From contig DHVG01000001.1 of the NCBI GenBank assembly GCA_002412545.1, positions 73,341 to 137,340 of the forward strand: DNA of 64,000 nt, written 5' to 3'. The position numbers and the translations under genes are program-made. Position 1 is the first letter of the stretch; the number at the start of each line of letters is the position of its first letter. Positions 1-7,892 of this stretch are shown here, piece after piece. The notes beneath the pieces were generated by a model. That model made no database searches, was not told the DNA's origin, and saw only the letters and a program-made list of their open reading frames with translations. Source of the DNA: Elusimicrobia bacterium UBA5214 (GTDB lineage Bacteria > Elusimicrobiota > UBA5214).

Positions 1-25
1 GCTCTATCCATTGAGCTACAGGAGC
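1..25 (-). tRNA. 5' part of a tRNA (probably tRNA-Arg), cut by window edge
   Basis: Read on the minus strand, 25 to 1 gives a seven-base acceptor strand (GCTCCTG), then TA, a four-base D-stem (GCTC), a D-loop with the GG of the GGATA motif, and the closing D-stem strand (GAGC). This is the standard first third of a tRNA. The AATGGATAGAGC D-arm is most typical of arginine tRNAs, but the anticodon lies outside the window, so the amino acid is an inference. The gene lies just downstream of alaS on the same strand. Confidence 0.75.
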
Positions 26-74
26 AGAAGAAAGTGCGGGGTATCCGTTGACTACGGGTGCGTTTTTTCTGGAT

Positions 75-115
75 ATCTGCGTAATCCGCGGTTAAATCTG
101 CGTAATCCGTGTTAA
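75..115 (-). repeat. Two-copy ATCTGCGTAATCCG word repeat at the alaS 3' end
   Basis: Two near-identical copies of about 20 bp (words ATCTGCGTAATCCGCGGTTAA and ATCTGCGTAATCCGTGTTAA, the first here given to 20 bases) lie in tandem. The copy nearer the gene encodes the last residues of AlaRS (TRITQI) and its TAA stop, so the repeat has replaced the native gene end. Related words occur at 38740-38790 and near 17040. Confidence 0.75.
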
Positions 116-2875
116 AAGTTTAGAGATAATCTCCGGAACTTTTTCCAAAGCAGATTCCAATTTCCCCGGGTCTTTACCGCCACCTTGAGCGAAATCTTTT
201 CTTCCCCCGCCGGTACCAGCGATTAAATTGCCAATTTCTTTAGCGATAAGTCCGGCGTTTAACCCTTTTTCTACCGCATCACCAGTCAAAGAAACTACGA
301 ATAAAGGTTTATTTTCTTTTATACTGCCGAGAACAACTATCCCGGATTTAATTTTTTCTTTCAAGCGGTCAGCAAAATCAGCTAAACTCTTTGTATCTAA
401 ATCTTCTAAATATTGAGAAACTATTTTAATGTTTTTAATCTTTTTTACCTGGCAAATAATTTCTTCAACTTGTATATTCAAAAGCCGTGTTCTTAAACTC
501 AAAACCTGTTTTTCTAAATTTTCTTGATTTTGGAGAATTTTTTCTAAACGATTGATAACATCTTCCTCTGAACTACTTAGCTTTTCCGCAATTTGTTCAA
601 GTATTTTCTTAAGGTTTTGGATGTATTCTTTGACATATTTACCGGTAATTGATTCAATCCGGCGCACACCAGCCGCAATACTCGTCTCCGAAAGAATTTT
701 AAATGAGCCAATTTCTCCGCTTGTCCGACAATGTGTGCCCCCGCAAAGTTCAATACTGAAAGCATCTTTTGCTGCCTGCCACCCTTCACCTGTGACCATC
801 ACCATACGTACTTTTTCCCCGTATTTCTCACCAAAAAGCATCATTGCCCCGATTTCTTTAGCTTGACTTAAAGTAATTTCTGAAGTTAGCACGGAATAGT
901 CCTCTAAAATAGCGTTATTTACTATTTCTTCAATCTTGATAAGTTCATCTTCAGTCAATGCCTTTGGGTAATTAAAATCAAAACGGAATCTCTCCGGTGC
1001 GACTAAAGAACCGGATTGGACCGCCTGTTCTCCTAAAACTTGCCGTAAAGCACGATGAAGAAGATGGGTAGCGGTATGGTTTCTTTTTATTGCTTTCCGT
1101 CGTTCTTTATCAACTTTAGCCAGAATGGTTTCCCCGACTTTTAAATTTCCCTTAATTATCTTACCTTGATGGGCAATTAACCCCTCTACCGGTTTCTGTG
1201 TATCTCTTATTTCCACCATTGTTTTCACTTGTAACCTGTCACCTGCCTGCCCGCCGCTTTGCTCTGGCAGGCGGGTAACCTGTAACTGTCCCTTATCTCC
1301 GACTTGTCCCCCTGCCTCCGCATAAAAAGGTGTTTCGGAAAGGATAATTTCTATCTCTTCCCCTTCTTTTGCCTCTAATATATTTTGTCCGTCTTTTAAT
1401 AGGGCAACAATTTTACTGGTGATTTCATCAAATTCATAGCCACGGAATACAATATTCCCCAACTTCTTATGCAAAGGCAGATAGACATCTGCAGGTGTCA
1501 TCTTCCCCCCTTGGTATGAACCGTTCTGGTTTATACCCTGCCAACTTTGTCTGGCTACCAGACGACTTTCTTCTGATGCTTGATTAAAGCCATCGTAATC
1601 AATATCCAGATTTCTTTCCTGAGCAATTTCGCGGGTTAATTCTAACGGGAAACCATAAGTATCATACAAACGGAACGCCTCTTTACCGGGAATAATTTTT
1701 TTCTTCTGGCGATTAAGCTGGTTAATCAGTTCTTCTAAGATTTTCGTTCCCGTGTCTAAAGTTTCCAAAAATTTTTCTTCTTCCATTTTGGTTACATTAA
1801 GAATATGTTCTTTTTTCAATTTAAGTTCCGGATAAGTTCCGGACATTAGTTCAATAATTTTTCCGTTTACCTGGTAGAGGAAAGGATGCAGTTCTTTTTC
1901 AGTTAAATTTTTTGCTTGTCGTAAAGCATGACGAATAATTCGTCTTAAAACATATCCTCTACCTTCATTAGAAGGGTTTACTCCATCAGCGAGAAGAAAA
2001 CTTATTCCCCGGCAATGGTCAGCGATTATTTTTAGGGCGATATCTTTGGGTGATTGGGTGATTAGGTGATTAGGTGAAAAATCAAATAATTTGGCGGTGT
2101 AGTCAATTATTGGATGGAAAAGGTCGGTAGCAAAACAGGAATCAACCCCTTGACAAACCATTACTAATCTTTCTAAACCCATACCGGTATCAATATTTTT
2201 CTGGGGCAGGGGATTCAATCCCCCTTTTGCATCACGGTCAAATTGGGTGAAAACCAAATTCCATACTTCAATCCAGCGGTCACAATCACAGCCCGGACCA
2301 CAGTCAGGTTTACCACAATCCTTATCTTCACCTAAATCATAAATAATTTCCGAACAAGGTCCACAAGGACCGGTATCACCCATTTTCCAGAAATTTGACT
2401 CTTCACCAAGACGGACAATTTTGGATTCGGGGACAATTTTTTTCCAGATTTGGTATGCTTCATCGTCATCTTGATAGACCGAAATATAGAGTTTATCTTT
2501 AGGTAAACTGAGGTTACTCGTCAATAATTCCCAAGCCCAAGGGATTGCTTCCTTTTTGAAATAATCACCGAAAGAAAAATTACCGAGCATTTCAAAAAAA
2601 GTTAAATGTCTTACCGTATGCCCGACTTTATCAATATCGGTAGTCCGAAAACATTTCTGGCAACTTGCTGCACGGGCTCCGACGGTGCCGTCGGAGCAGG
2701 TATATTTGAGTTTTGCTTTACCGAGGAAGAAGTTTTTAAACTGGACCATCCCGGCAGTAGTGAAAAGTATTGTCGGGTCAGCGGAAGGGACTAACGAATC
2801 CGAAGGAACAATCTGGTGTTTCCGTTCGGCAAAAAATTTTAAAAATTCTTCTCTAATTTCTTTACTAGTCAACAT
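92..2875 (-). CDS. alaS: Alanyl-tRNA synthetase
   Basis: Charges tRNA-Ala with alanine in the cytoplasm; 927 aa, slightly longer than the usual 870-880. The class II catalytic core is at the N-terminus (FTTAGMVQFKNFF near residue 40). The editing domain carries HTATH starting at residue 600 and the zinc motif CGGTHC at 711-716. The C-terminal C-Ala domain ends in the glycine-rich GTGGGRKDFAQGGG. The ATG at 2873-2875 follows the toxin stop codon with no gap and in the same frame, so expression is probably coupled to the toxin-antitoxin pair and its promoter at 3526-3554. Two word-like insertions lie inside the gene (1230-1288 and 2048-2077), both in variable places and in frame. They account for part of the extra length. 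The last six codons come from an intergenic repeat. Confidence 0.97.
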   Translation of the reverse strand: MLTSKEIREEFLKFFAERKHQIVPSDSLVPSADPTILFTTAGMVQFKNFFLGKAKLKYTCSDGTVGARAASCQKCFRTTDIDKVGHTVRHLTFFEMLGNFSFGDYFKKEAIPWAWELLTSNLSLPKDKLYISVYQDDDEAYQIWKKIVPESKIVRLGEESNFWKMGDTGPCGPCSEIIYDLGEDKDCGKPDCGPGCDCDRWIEVWNLVFTQFDRDAKGGLNPLPQKNIDTGMGLERLVMVCQGVDSCFATDLFHPIIDYTAKLFDFSPNHLITQSPKDIALKIIADHCRGISFLLADGVNPSNEGRGYVLRRIIRHALRQAKNLTEKELHPFLYQVNGKIIELMSGTYPELKLKKEHILNVTKMEEEKFLETLDTGTKILEELINQLNRQKKKIIPGKEAFRLYDTYGFPLELTREIAQERNLDIDYDGFNQASEESRLVARQSWQGINQNGSYQGGKMTPADVYLPLHKKLGNIVFRGYEFDEITSKIVALLKDGQNILEAKEGEEIEIILSETPFYAEAGGQVGDKGQLQVTRLPEQSGGQAGDRLQVKTMVEIRDTQKPVEGLIAHQGKIIKGNLKVGETILAKVDKERRKAIKRNHTATHLLHRALRQVLGEQAVQSGSLVAPERFRFDFNYPKALTEDELIKIEEIVNNAILEDYSVLTSEITLSQAKEIGAMMLFGEKYGEKVRMVMVTGEGWQAAKDAFSIELCGGTHCRTSGEIGSFKILSETSIAAGVRRIESITGKYVKEYIQNLKKILEQIAEKLSSSEEDVINRLEKILQNQENLEKQVLSLRTRLLNIQVEEIICQVKKIKNIKIVSQYLEDLDTKSLADFADRLKEKIKSGIVVLGSIKENKPLFVVSLTGDAVEKGLNAGLIAKEIGNLIAGTGGGRKDFAQGGGKDPGKLESALEKVPEIISKLLTRITQI
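1230..1288 (-). repeat. In-frame palindromic repeat inside alaS
   Basis: A GCCTGCCCGCC / GGCAGGCGGG inverted repeat with a short GCTTTGCTCT loop is flanked on both sides by the word GTAACCTGT. It is translated as part of AlaRS (around QLQVTRLPEQSGGQAG) just before the editing domain, in a stretch that other AlaRS proteins lack. It is either an in-frame palindromic element or a laterally expanded repeat. Confidence 0.7.
2048..2077 (-). repeat. In-frame GGTGATTGG/GGTGATTAG word repeat inside alaS
   Basis: Three to four copies of a 9-bp word (GGTGATTGG or GGTGATTAG) are read through as FSPNHLITQSPK in AlaRS. The stretch sits between catalytic-domain blocks, just before the conserved IIADHCR segment, where family length varies. 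Confidence 0.7.
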
Positions 2876-3181
2876 CTATCTATAGGTTTCCTTTCCCCTT
2901 TTTCTTAATGCTAAAAGAACTACTTTTTTATTTTTTTCATCTACATCGTATAATACACGATAATCACCGATTCTTAATCTATAATCGGCAGTATAACCGT
3001 AAAGAATCAATTCACTCTTAATCGGTTTAATTCTTTTACCTTGAGGATAAGGATGCGTCCCTAATTCTTTAAGTTTAGCGTAAACAACTTGCTGAAAATC
3101 ACGCGGTAGTTTTTCTAATATTTTACAAAATATTTTCTCAACCCGCTTATCCGCAAAATAAACTTTGTAGGAAATAGACAC
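2876..3181 (-). CDS. RelE/ParE-family toxin
   Basis: A 101-aa protein with the RelE-type fold pattern: an N-terminal helix with KLPRDFQQVVYAKL, then the C-terminal strands YRLRIGDYRVLYDVD and VVLLALRKRGKETY. Proteins of this family are mRNA interferases or gyrase poisons that are held inactive by the antitoxin. It starts with GTG directly after the antitoxin TAA and ends in TAG directly before the alaS ATG, all in one frame. Which toxin mechanism applies cannot be told from sequence. Confidence 0.88.
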   Translation of the reverse strand: MSISYKVYFADKRVEKIFCKILEKLPRDFQQVVYAKLKELGTHPYPQGKRIKPIKSELILYGYTADYRLRIGDYRVLYDVDEKNKKVVLLALRKRGKETYR

Positions 3182-3472
3182 TTAACCCTCAAGTCCTAAC
3201 TTCTTTCCTAAACGAGATAAAGGAATACCGCCGGATTTTCGGTAATTTTTCCGTGCCCGGGTAATTTCTTGGATTAATTTCTCATCACGCAATTCTTCAA
3301 CTAAGTCAATAATCTCAAGCAGGTCTTGATAGGAGAGCATTACTTTTACCGGTGTTCCTCTTTCAGTAATAAAAATCGGATTTTTTTCTTCACGCACTAT
3401 CCGGCAAAGTGATTCTTTAAGGTCTTTCACTCCCATAAATTCACCATTCTGTAAAAGGGTAACCAAATTCAT
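3182..3472 (-). CDS. Phd/YefM-family antitoxin
   Basis: A 96-aa protein with the Phd/YefM pattern: a DNA-binding N-terminal domain (GVKDLKESLCRIVREEKNPIFITERGTPVKVMLS region) and a basic, probably disordered C-terminal toxin-binding tail. A strong ribosome site (TAAGGAGGT, 3481-3489) precedes the ATG. It is the first gene of an operon with the toxin and alaS. Antitoxins of this family normally repress their own promoter, here the consensus promoter at 3526-3554, so it may also set alaS expression (inference). Confidence 0.88.
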   Translation of the reverse strand: MNLVTLLQNGEFMGVKDLKESLCRIVREEKNPIFITERGTPVKVMLSYQDLLEIIDLVEELRDEKLIQEITRARKNYRKSGGIPLSRLGKKLGLEG

Positions 3473-3525
3473 TTTGTTTTACCTCCTTAAGAAACCAGAT
3501 GACCATTTCTGTGTCCACTATTGAA

Positions 3526-3554
3526 ATTATAGCCCAAATAAAATAAATTGTCAA
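3526..3554 (-). promoter_or_regulatory. Consensus sigma-70 promoter of the antitoxin-toxin-alaS operon
   Basis: On the minus strand TTGACA (3554-3549) is separated by exactly 17 bases from TATAAT (3531-3526), a perfect match to the vegetative consensus. Initiation is expected near 3519, about 45 bases before the antitoxin ATG. It is the only convincing promoter upstream of alaS. Confidence 0.85.
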
Positions 3555-3580
3555 CTACAAAATAAAAAATATTTTTCAAG

Positions 3581-3616
3581 TAAAAAACCTCGGTTTTGAA
3601 AACCGAGGCTTTTATT
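3581..3616 (-). terminator. Intrinsic terminator, possibly bidirectional
   Basis: CCTCGGTTTT (3588-3597) pairs with AAAACCGAGG (3599-3608). On the minus strand a T6 run follows, ending transcription from the restriction-modification operon. On the plus strand a weaker T-rich run follows (3610-3616). Confidence 0.85.
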
Positions 3617-3733
3617 CATTTCTTTCACCCAAAAACGGTAATTAACCACCAACAACCGCATTATTAAGGAAAATAACTCTGCATCTTCCTTTTTTACAAA
3701 AGTCAAATATCTTTTTCAATAGAATTTATGAAA

Positions 3734-4402
3734 TTAAACTCCTCCTTCTGCTAAAAGAATTGCTCCGTCTTTCCCAGAATACATTCTTTGGTTATCAGAA
3801 TTGAACTCGTGTTTTACATCAAGTGACAATGATTCCAGCGAAAGAATTTTCCAATGGTTACATTTATAAATATTTTTGTTATCCTTTCTACCCGAGATAT
3901 ACATTTCATATGAAATGACAAAATGATGAGTGTCGTAGATGACTTTGAATTCCTCCGAAGGAGAAAAATAAAAACTTCTTTGAGTAGTTCCAATATTTAC
4001 TTGGTTATATGTTTTGCACTCTAAGTAATAAGGCTTATTCTTGTAATAAAAGATAATGTCAGGATAGCCCATTGCTTTCTTTTTTCCACTTTTCCCCGCG
4101 GGAACATCGGGGTTTAGATGATATTCAGAAAGAGCCGATTTTACAAAATTTTCAATATAATTTCCCACTTCGTTTGCTCTCGCACTGATTATCCCATCTT
4201 CATTTATTTTTTTACCTGCTTTTAAGGCAACTTTTTTCAAAACTTCTAAGAGTTCTTCATCTTCGGGGTTATTAGCATTAAATGGAATTACTTTTTTGCC
4301 GGTTAAATGTTCTATAACCAAATTGAATGGAATATCTTTCAATGGTGTAAGCATTTGTTTAATTACATTTTCAAGCTTAGAAACATATTTTTCGTCTTTC
4401 AT
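3734..4402 (-). CDS. Probable type II restriction endonuclease (PD-(D/E)XK)
   Basis: A 222-aa protein with no family I can name, but with a clear nuclease signature: P114-D115, then E128-C-K130 (spacing D-X12-E-X-K), in GYPDIIFYY and YYLECKTY. Such residues bind the catalytic metal. Position supports the call: it is the last gene of an operon with a DNA methyltransferase and ends at a terminator. A GAGGTG ribosome site precedes the ATG. Recognition sequence unknown. An alternative would be another PD-(D/E)XK nuclease such as a repair enzyme, but the methyltransferase neighbour makes restriction the best reading. Confidence 0.72.
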   Translation of the reverse strand: MKDEKYVSKLENVIKQMLTPLKDIPFNLVIEHLTGKKVIPFNANNPEDEELLEVLKKVALKAGKKINEDGIISARANEVGNYIENFVKSALSEYHLNPDVPAGKSGKKKAMGYPDIIFYYKNKPYYLECKTYNQVNIGTTQRSFYFSPSEEFKVIYDTHHFVISYEMYISGRKDNKNIYKCNHWKILSLESLSLDVKHEFNSDNQRMYSGKDGAILLAEGGV

Positions 4403-4436
4403 TTTGCCACCTCAAGATTAATATTCTCTTTGACTT

Positions 4437-4814
4437 TTAATGATGATTCTTCACAATTTTTCTTAACAAAATTATTCCAGAATTGGTATCTTCTATTTTT
4501 TCTGGGTCTTGGCTATTTAGTATTGTGTATCCTATGTCGCTGTCCTCCGGAAAAACATAATTATAGCCCTTTGCTAACCAAAAAGATAACGCTTGTCTTG
4601 ACGGTGTTGAAGGAACTGTTATTTGTCGGATATTTATTCGGTGCAAGCAAAAATCTTCCAGTTTCTCAATCAGTGCCGTACCTATGCCACAACGTTTCTT
4701 GATAACAAAAATCTCAAAAACAGAAATACCATCATTGTCGATTGAAAACTTAATCTCACCTTGAGTAGATTTTACGATGCCCCATTCTCCATCTATTTTT
4801 ATTTGAATGTTCAT
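4437..4814 (-). CDS. GNAT-family N-acetyltransferase inside the restriction-modification operon
   Basis: A 125-aa GNAT domain. FVIKKRCGIGTALIEKLEDF is the acetyl-CoA-binding motif A (R/Q-x-x-G-x-G/A type, here RCGIGTA), and ALSFWLAKGYNYV is motif B. Its ATG overlaps the methyltransferase TGA by four bases (ATGA), so translation is coupled. The nuclease follows after 34 bases. Substrate unknown. It may be a passenger gene, or may modify or protect a component of the system. Confidence 0.8.
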   Translation of the reverse strand: MNIQIKIDGEWGIVKSTQGEIKFSIDNDGISVFEIFVIKKRCGIGTALIEKLEDFCLHRINIRQITVPSTPSRQALSFWLAKGYNYVFPEDSDIGYTILNSQDPEKIEDTNSGIILLRKIVKNHH

Positions 4815-6088
4815 TTGATTTCTCTATTCTTTTGAAAAATTAAAATATGTTCTTTCTGCATTATATTATATAGTCCGTAAATTATTTTTTCTATATTTTC
4901 AACCAATGTAAATCCTATACTTTGGCAGTACTCAATAACATTTTGGGTTGTATTTACTTCTCCCCCTTGATAAGTTACATTACCAATTACAATTGCACAG
5001 TATTTCCCCGGTTTTAAGACACGGTGCATTTCACTATATGCTTTTTGCATATCTTTCTCATAGAGTTCAAATTTTTCATAACCGTTACCGCGAACTCCAA
5101 TAAAGTCTTCCTTAACTTTTTTTAAATCATATCCAAGTGCTTCTAATGAATGAGCATCATTTTCAACATAGTTGAGAGCAATTGAGTAGGGTGGAGAAGT
5201 TATTATTCCATCTATGTTGTTATCTTCTAATGGTAAATGCCGGGAATCTTTTTTCTCTAATGTTATTTCCCCAAACTGCAAATTCAATTTTTCTTTTATT
5301 TCCTGAAAATCTTTAAGTGAATTGATCATTTTTACTATATTTTCATTGAAGGCAGACTGGAAATTTTTTCTTCTGCGCGCAGCATCACTGTGTGCGATAA
5401 GTTCTGCGACTTTGTAGAAATTTCTAACTTTTCCAACTCCCAATTTTTCTACTTTTTTCTCACCAAACAAAACAGAATCTCTCAAAGCAATTATTTCATC
5501 AACAACATTAATTGATTCAGTTTTGCTCTTAGACACTAACACACATACAGATGAAATATCGTAGCCAATACAGTTTATTCCCAGCAACATAGATTCCAGA
5601 GCAGTTGTTCCACTCCCGATGAAAGGGTCTAAGACGGTTTCCCCTTGTTTAATTTGTAATATGTTCAGTAATGCTCGTATCATTTGGGGATGGAATTTAC
5701 CCTTGTATGGATAAAACCAATGCGTTAAGTATTGGTTTACTGAACGGGTTTGATTTTTTTGCTGAATATAAAAATAGTCGCTAATTTCTCCATTTATCTT
5801 TTCAAAATATGCCGTGTGATGTTGCAAAGTTTCTACCATTTCATAGTCACAAGCACTTAAAACTTTTCTTAATCCATTTGTAATTTTAACATCTAACCCA
5901 AATGACTCCAATTCCATTTTTGCTAAATGCAATTCATAAATAAACTGCACATTATTAAAAAGTTGTAATTCAATAGTTTTACTTTTGACAGATGGAAGAA
6001 CAGTAATTCCAGAAATATTCTCTTTCACCGCGATACTTTGCTTTTTAGGTTTATGGAAAACTTTTTCTTTTACAGTTTTATATTTCAT
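4811..6088 (-). CDS. DNA adenine-N6/cytosine-N4 methyltransferase
   Basis: 425 aa. The SAM-binding motif DPFIGSGTT is at 154-162 and the catalytic TSPPY at 297-301. The SPPY form is used by amino-methyltransferases (N4-cytosine or N6-adenine). The motif order (SAM site first, catalytic motif about 135 residues later) is not the beta order usual for TSPPY enzymes; the intervening region (about 165-290) could hold target recognition. The N-terminal 120 residues match no domain I recognise. First gene of the operon with the GNAT protein and nuclease, so it presumably protects the host DNA. Confidence 0.88.
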   Translation of the reverse strand: MKYKTVKEKVFHKPKKQSIAVKENISGITVLPSVKSKTIELQLFNNVQFIYELHLAKMELESFGLDVKITNGLRKVLSACDYEMVETLQHHTAYFEKINGEISDYFYIQQKNQTRSVNQYLTHWFYPYKGKFHPQMIRALLNILQIKQGETVLDPFIGSGTTALESMLLGINCIGYDISSVCVLVSKSKTESINVVDEIIALRDSVLFGEKKVEKLGVGKVRNFYKVAELIAHSDAARRRKNFQSAFNENIVKMINSLKDFQEIKEKLNLQFGEITLEKKDSRHLPLEDNNIDGIITSPPYSIALNYVENDAHSLEALGYDLKKVKEDFIGVRGNGYEKFELYEKDMQKAYSEMHRVLKPGKYCAIVIGNVTYQGGEVNTTQNVIEYCQSIGFTLVENIEKIIYGLYNIMQKEHILIFQKNREIK

Positions 6089-6157
6089 TAAGTTCGTTCT
6101 TAACTATTATAATTTTATCTCTTTCCAGATTCTTATAAAGTTAGTCCTACAGATTGC

Positions 6158-6187
6158 GATATCCTGCCGCAGGCAGAGATATTTTTT
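6158..6187. repeat. Small palindrome next to the purH stop codon
   Basis: ATATCCTGCC and GGCAGAGATAT form an imperfect hairpin with a GCA loop, followed on the plus strand by T6. The T run is on the wrong strand to terminate purH, and no plus-strand gene enters here. It shares the CTGCC/GGCAG core with the palindrome inside alaS. Confidence 0.45.
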
Positions 6188-7796
6188 AGTGTCTAAAGTG
6201 TCGTGTCCCGGTAAAGACCATTGAGATATTGTGTTTATTACAAGTGTCAATCGAATCTTGGTCACGGAGTGAACCGCCGGGCTGAATGATTGCGGTTACA
6301 CCGATTTTTGCCGCTTCCTCGGGAACATCGGAAAACGGGAAAAAAGCGTCACTGGCTAAGACGAGCGGTGATTTGGTTATTGGGTTATTGGGTGATTGGG
6401 TAGCGGGAAACATCTGGTTCATTTTGATTGCGGCAATTTTTAAAGCATCAATCCGCGACATCTGTCCGGCACCAATCCCGACAGTTTGTTTCCCTTGGGC
6501 AAGCACAATCGTATTAGATTTTACTGCTTTGGCTACTTTCCATGCAAATTTTAGAGATTCAAGTTCTTCTTCGCTGGCTTTGCGGGTAGTTACTACTTTC
6601 AAGTCATCTGAACCGATAAACGTATCTTTGTCCTGAACCAGCATACCGCCGGAAATCTGACGAAACTCTAATTGGGGAATAGGTGATGGGGAATGGGTAA
6701 TAGGTAGTTCAAGGAGGCGGAGGTCTTTCTTTTTGGAAAATATTTCTTTAGCTTTTGCCGAAAAACCGGGAGCGATAATACATTCTACAAATAGTGGTTT
6801 AATTTCCTCAGCGGTCTTTTCATCAACTTCCCGGTTAAGACCGATTATTCCCCCGAATGCGGATACCGTATCACAAGCGTAAGCATTTTTGTATGCTTCT
6901 AATAATCCTCCGCCTTGGGCGGAGTTAACCGCCTCGGCTACTCCACAGGGATTATTGTGTTTGACAATCACACAGGCCGGATTTTCAAAATCCAAAACCA
7001 AGCTATAGGCGGATTCTAAATCTAACCAGTTATTGTAAGAAAGTTCTTTTCCTTGAAGTTGTTTTGCCCCGGTTAAATTCGGTAATTGGTTGTTGGTTAT
7101 TGGTAATTGGTAAATGGCGGCTTTCTGGTGCGGATTTTCACCGTAACGCAAATCGTTAATTTTTTCTAAAGAAAGCGTAACTTTCCCTGGGAATTTATCG
7201 GTAGTGAAATAGTTAGCAATTGCCGAATCGTAAGCGGCGGTGCGCTGGAAGACCTTTGTCGCTAAGTATTGTTTTGTTTCCAGGGTAACTTCACCTTGAT
7301 TATTTTTCATTTCTTCTAATACTTTGGCATAATCATTCGGGTCAGTAATCACTATAACATCTTTAAAATTTTTTGCTGCCGAACGGAGCATACTCGGTCC
7401 ACCGATATCAATGTTTTCAATAACCTCTGCGGGTATCTGCGTCCCCTTCCGCGTAATCTGCACAGATACTTTTTCAAAGGGATAGAGGTTGACCACGACC
7501 ATATCAATTGGTTCAATTTTTTGTTCCTTAATTTGTTTTTGGTGTTCCGGATTATCCCGTAAAGCAAGTAATCCGGCGTGTACTTTCGGATGGAGAGTTT
7601 TCACCCGTCCGTCAAGCATTTCCGGGAAACCAGTAACTTCCGAAACATCTTTTACTTTGAGGCCGGCTTCTCTTAAAGCTTTCGCTGTTCCACCGGTAGA
7701 AATAATCTCTACATCCATTTTTGCTAATTCTTTAGCAAATTCTACAATCCCGATTTTATCCGAGACACTGACTAATGCTCTTTTAACTTTGGACAT
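6186..7796 (-). CDS. purH: Bifunctional AICAR formyltransferase / IMP cyclohydrolase
   Basis: Catalyses the last two steps of IMP synthesis. 536 aa. The N-terminal cyclohydrolase domain starts with RALVSVSDKIG and holds STGGTAKAL; the formyltransferase domain carries KHNNPCG at about 279-285 and ends with FTGTRHFRH, the normal C-terminus. AAGGAG precedes the ATG. Three word repeats of the TTGGTGATT type (6367-6406, 6671-6707, 7081-7113) and a CTCCGCC/GGCGGAG palindrome (6908-6924) are translated in frame. All are at places where PurH proteins vary, and the catalytic blocks are intact, so the enzyme is probably active. Confidence 0.96.
   Translation of the reverse strand: MSKVKRALVSVSDKIGIVEFAKELAKMDVEIISTGGTAKALREAGLKVKDVSEVTGFPEMLDGRVKTLHPKVHAGLLALRDNPEHQKQIKEQKIEPIDMVVVNLYPFEKVSVQITRKGTQIPAEVIENIDIGGPSMLRSAAKNFKDVIVITDPNDYAKVLEEMKNNQGEVTLETKQYLATKVFQRTAAYDSAIANYFTTDKFPGKVTLSLEKINDLRYGENPHQKAAIYQLPITNNQLPNLTGAKQLQGKELSYNNWLDLESAYSLVLDFENPACVIVKHNNPCGVAEAVNSAQGGGLLEAYKNAYACDTVSAFGGIIGLNREVDEKTAEEIKPLFVECIIAPGFSAKAKEIFSKKKDLRLLELPITHSPSPIPQLEFRQISGGMLVQDKDTFIGSDDLKVVTTRKASEEELESLKFAWKVAKAVKSNTIVLAQGKQTVGIGAGQMSRIDALKIAAIKMNQMFPATQSPNNPITKSPLVLASDAFFPFSDVPEEAAKIGVTAIIQPGGSLRDQDSIDTCNKHNISMVFTGTRHFRH
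6367..6406 (-). repeat. In-frame word repeat in purH (TTATTGGGTGATTGGG)
   Basis: Four to five variants of TGATTTGG/TTATTGGG/TGATTGGG in tandem. Read as ATQSPNNPITKSP between the MNQMFP and LVLASDAFFPF segments of PurH. The word class matches the repeats in alaS and ribE. Confidence 0.7.
6671..6707 (-). repeat. In-frame word repeat in purH (ATTGGGGAATAGGTGATGGG)
   Basis: Tandem variants of the word GGGGAATAGGTGAT. Read as ELPITHSPSPIPQLE between LRLL and FRQISGGMLVQD in PurH. Confidence 0.65.
6908..6924 (-). repeat. In-frame palindrome in purH
   Basis: Perfect 7-bp arms CTCCGCC / GGCGGAG with a 3-base loop, translated as NSAQGG just after the KHNNPCG block, lengthening this region relative to typical PurH. 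Confidence 0.55.
7081..7113 (-). repeat. In-frame word repeat in purH (GGTAATTGGTTGTTGGTTAT)
   Basis: Tandem GGTAATTGG/TTGTTGG/TTATTGG words, read as QLPITNNQLPNL between HQKAAIY and the conserved QLQGKELSYNN block. Confidence 0.7.
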
Positions 7797-7816
7797 CTTT
7801 TTCTCCTTCTTCTAAT

Positions 7817-7892
7817 AGGTGATTACAGCGATAAGTTCCAACGATGACAGCGATTTGTGGTTCTATCACCGTAATCGGTTTCTTTAATCGCC
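7817..7892 (-). repeat. GATTACAGCGAT word array between recX and purH
   Basis: Forward words (GATTACAGCGAT, GATGACAGCGATT) are followed by inverted ones (ATCACCGTAATCG, AATCGCCGTAATCA). The last inverted word encodes the DYGD ending and TAA stop of RecX. The array fills the whole recX-purH gap except for the purH ribosome site. Confidence 0.75.

Noticed and set aside
6158..6187. A terminator for purH.
   Set aside because: The hairpin next to the purH stop has its T run on the plus strand, whereas purH is transcribed on the minus strand.
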